Below are positions 13,532 to 15,176 of a DNA stretch of 15,176 nt, one piece after another. Origin of the DNA: an uncultured Eubacterium sp. (lineage in GTDB: Bacteria > Bacillota > Clostridia > Oscillospirales > Acutalibacteraceae). The number at the start of each line of letters is the position of its first letter. Positions within the stretch are counted from its first letter, which is position 1. A program made the translations under genes and the position numbers. The notes under the pieces were generated by a model. It worked only from the letters and a program-made list of their open reading frames with translations, was not told the origin of the DNA and ran no database searches. Where the stretch lies: NCBI GenBank assembly GCA_902462495.1, contig CABQCC010000036.1:1-15176 (forward strand). The letters are read 5' to 3'.

Positions 13532-14257
13532 TCACCTATAAACAATCGGCAATCTTGTTTTAAAACAATGCGACCACGCAGGAACATATCCGCTCTTTAT
13601 CGCAACTTTTTGTGAATTAACATTTGAGCAATCTGTTGTATAATAAGGCACAACTCCACGATTCAGTGTTTCTACGGTTAACATATTAACAAGTTTCACT
13701 GCTATACCGGTTCCTCGATACTCCGGCAAAACATCAACGCCAATTTGCCACATAGTGTTACTGTCCGAACTTGCACAGGCAATTCCTGTTATTTTTGAGC
13801 CGTCATATGCAACAGCTGCAAGGGCCTCAGGTCGTTTTCTTTCGTCATCATATTGCAAAGCATTATGAAAATGCTCATATTTATACAAAGATTGAATATC
13901 GCTTTCAATTAACTTAAACTCATACAATTTATTTTCGATAATTTTGATATTTTCAACATCGGGCAAATAATACGGATTAACGCCATATACAATTTTGCTC
14001 GTTAAAATATCATAAGACGATTTACCGTTAAACATACGCTTTACATATGGCATAATATTTTTTGAAGCATTGACAATCGTACTTCTGCCCATTGTAATAA
14101 TCTCAAGTCGAGGTGTAACAAACGGCATTTCACGCCTACTGTTTTGCTTTTCCGCTATTGTAAATATTACACCGTCTTTTGTAAAATCATCGGGTTTGCA
14201 ATTATAATCAACAGCAAGCTGATTATAAACTATATTCATCATTTCACTTTTTGTCAT
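13532..14257 (-). CDS. GNAT family N-acetyltransferase
   Basis: This is a 241-residue protein with a C-terminal GNAT fold that transfers an acyl group from acyl-CoA to an unknown amine. Motif A is clear: QIGVDVLPEYRGTGIA (residues 171-186), with the pyrophosphate-binding RGTGIA at 181-186. A motif-B-like segment, NSQKVAIKSGYVPAW (214-228), has the typical Asn and the aromatic Gly-Tyr turn. The first ~110 residues are not clearly GNAT and form an additional N-terminal region, making it longer than single-domain members (~150-180). The start ATG 14257 has only a weak ribosome site (GAGATGA); an in-frame ATG at codon 6 or 7 is possible. A promoter lies 30 nt upstream. It is probably in an operon with the HAD gene. 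Confidence 0.87.
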   Translation of the reverse strand: MTKSEMMNIVYNQLAVDYNCKPDDFTKDGVIFTIAEKQNSRREMPFVTPRLEIITMGRSTIVNASKNIMPYVKRMFNGKSSYDILTSKIVYGVNPYYLPDVENIKIIENKLYEFKLIESDIQSLYKYEHFHNALQYDDERKRPEALAAVAYDGSKITGIACASSDSNTMWQIGVDVLPEYRGTGIAVKLVNMLTVETLNRGVVPYYTTDCSNVNSQKVAIKSGYVPAWSHCFKTRLPIVYR

Positions 14258-14286
14258 AAAATCATCTCAATTCAAATTATATTTTC

Positions 14287-14315
14287 AATATAACACAAAA
14301 TAAAATAATTGTCTA
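14287..14315 (-). promoter_or_regulatory. Predicted promoter of the GNAT-HAD unit
   Basis: On the minus strand, -35 TAGACA (14315-14310) and -10 TATATT (14292-14287) are at 17-nt spacing, about 30 nt before the GNAT ATG. Confidence 0.6.
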
Positions 14316-14332
14316 CAAGAAATAACCGTAGG

Positions 14333-14349
14333 GGCGAACGGTGTTCGCC
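14333..14349. repeat. Small GC-rich inverted repeat between the rRNA terminator and the GNAT promoter
   Basis: GGCGAAC (14333-14339) and GTTCGCC (14343-14349) form a perfect 7-bp stem with a 3-nt loop, inside a GTAGGGGCGAACGGTGTTCGCC context. The GC content contrasts with the AT-rich surroundings, and the form resembles short palindromic repeats scattered in some clostridial genomes. No T run follows, so it is not a terminator. Confidence 0.5.
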
Positions 14350-14390
14350 TAAGACTGTACAAATATAATTCAAGCGTAAAGTGGAAGTAG

Positions 14391-14431
14391 ACATTAAAAA
14401 AAGACATCAAAAATGATGTCTTTTTTAATGT
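14391..14431 (-). terminator. rRNA operon terminator
   Basis: On the minus strand, GACATCA (14420-14414) and TGATGTC (14409-14403) pair around a TTTT loop. The stem is extended by A/T runs to about 18 bp, and seven Ts follow. It starts directly at the 5S 3' end. Confidence 0.92.
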
Positions 14432-14545
14432 CGGCGTCGACCTATTTTCACAGGAGGCTGCCCTCCAACTATTTTCGGCACGCATGAGCTTAACTACCGT
14501 GTTCGGTATGGGAACGGGTGGACCCTCAGCGTAATAAACACCGAC
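14430..14545 (-). rRNA. rrf: 5S ribosomal RNA
   Basis: This is a complete 5S gene of about 116 nt. The ends form helix I (GTCGGTGT at the 5' end with ACGCCGAC at the 3' end). The loop C core CGTTCCCATACCGAACACG and the loop B segment AGTTAAGCTC are typical. It is the last gene of the rRNA operon, followed at once by the terminator. Confidence 0.95.
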
Positions 14546-14555
14546 TATGAACCGT

Positions 14556-14572
14556 AACTGTTAATCACAGTT
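14556..14572 (-). other. Spacer hairpin between tRNA-Glu and 5S rRNA
   Basis: AACTGT / ACAGTT form a 6-bp stem with a 5-nt loop just before the 5S 5' end; possibly a processing signal in the rRNA precursor. Confidence 0.4.
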
Positions 14573-14605
14573 GTTTTTGCGACCTGTTGGCTTTTCCTTT
14601 AGGTC

Positions 14606-14680
14606 TGGTGACCCGTAGGAGAATCGAACTCCTGTTTTCGCCGTGAGAGGGCGATGTCTTAACCGCTTGACCAACGGGCC
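14606..14680 (-). tRNA. tRNA-Glu (anticodon CUC)
   Basis: A full cloverleaf can be drawn: acceptor GGCCCGT/ACGGGTC, anticodon stem TCGCC/GGCGA with loop CTCTCAC (anticodon CUC, reading GAG), T arm with GTTCGATTC, discriminator A and encoded CCA. It lies between 23S and 5S. Confidence 0.95.
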
Positions 14681-14685
14681 ATAGA

Positions 14686-14761
14686 TGGTACACCATCACG
14701 GGCTCGAACCGTGGACACCCTGATTAAGAGTCAGGTGCTCTACCAACTGAGCTAATGGTGC
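14686..14761 (-). tRNA. tRNA-Lys (anticodon CUU)
   Basis: Cloverleaf with acceptor GCACCAT/ATGGTGT, D arm TAGCTCAGTTGGTAGAGC, anticodon stem CCTGA/TCAGG with loop CTCTTAA (anticodon CUU, reading AAG), T loop GTTCGAGCC and encoded CCA. Only 5 nt separate it from tRNA-Glu. Confidence 0.95.
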
Positions 14762-14853
14762 ATAGCTCTGTTCAGAATATACTCTGAAAACTAAATACAG
14801 ATATTGCTCTGGAATTTCTTGTAATTAACTTCACCTTCAGACACTCTCTGAAA

Positions 14854-15176
<323 letters not shown>

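Noticed and set aside
14285..14485. 66-codon minus-strand open frame over the 5S 3' end and terminator
   Set aside because: It runs through 5S rRNA and its terminator; not a plausible protein gene.

Overview
The window looks like chromosomal DNA from a low-GC Firmicute of the class Clostridia, possibly a gut Oscillospirales/Ruminococcaceae relative. The reasons are AT-rich intergenic DNA, AGGAGG-type ribosome binding sites, sigma-A promoters of the TTGACA/TATAAT type, two CIRCE heat-shock operators, and housekeeping genes of clostridial character. The lineage is inferred from style and not from a search. I see no phage, transposase, plasmid or CRISPR signature.

Layout, left to right. (1) 29-2494, minus: an M16C insulinase-like peptidase (PreP/Cym1 type) that stops about 150 residues early. 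(2) 2671-4146, plus: a sodium:neurotransmitter-symporter family transporter. Its terminator overlaps the 3' end of the next gene. (3) 4167-4643, minus: a DNA-deoxyinosine/uracil glycosylase, divergent from (4) 4765-5199, plus, a YaiI/YqxD (DUF188) protein. (5) 5249-5947, plus: a CIRCE-controlled small heat-shock protein with a long leader and a strong terminator. (6) 5952-9962, minus: a tightly overlapping five-gene operon, in transcription order a small two-helix membrane protein, a GtrA protein, a GtrA-HAD fusion, a metallo-beta-lactamase-fold hydrolase and a tail-anchored metallophosphoesterase. (7) 10126-12009, minus: htpG (Hsp90) with its own CIRCE. (8) 12143-12835, minus: a FlaR/adenylate-kinase-like P-loop gene, preceded by a promoter, a 5S-rRNA-like helix III/loop C element and a terminator hairpin set against the ribosome binding site. 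(9) 12872-13486 and 13532-14257, minus: a HAD hydrolase and a GNAT acetyltransferase. (10) 14391-15176, minus: the distal end of an rRNA operon, 23S (partial) - tRNA-Lys(CUU) - tRNA-Glu(CUC) - 5S - terminator.

Two themes link the genes. First, protein quality control: hsp20 and htpG both carry CIRCE, so HrcA should co-regulate them, although the operator is placed differently relative to the promoter in each. Second, the 9962-5952 operon pairs GtrA membrane proteins (lipid-linked sugar translocation family) with three hydrolase folds (HAD, MBL, metallophosphoesterase). This suggests envelope or lipid-linked substrate metabolism, but no glycosyltransferase is present and the job is unknown.

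The most unusual signal is the 5S-like element upstream of the P-loop kinase gene. The 5S-derived segment supplies one arm of the terminator hairpin, so a 5S-like fold and termination would compete. That is the geometry of an attenuator or riboswitch, perhaps one sensing a 5S-binding ribosomal protein. A decayed 5S fragment is the main alternative.
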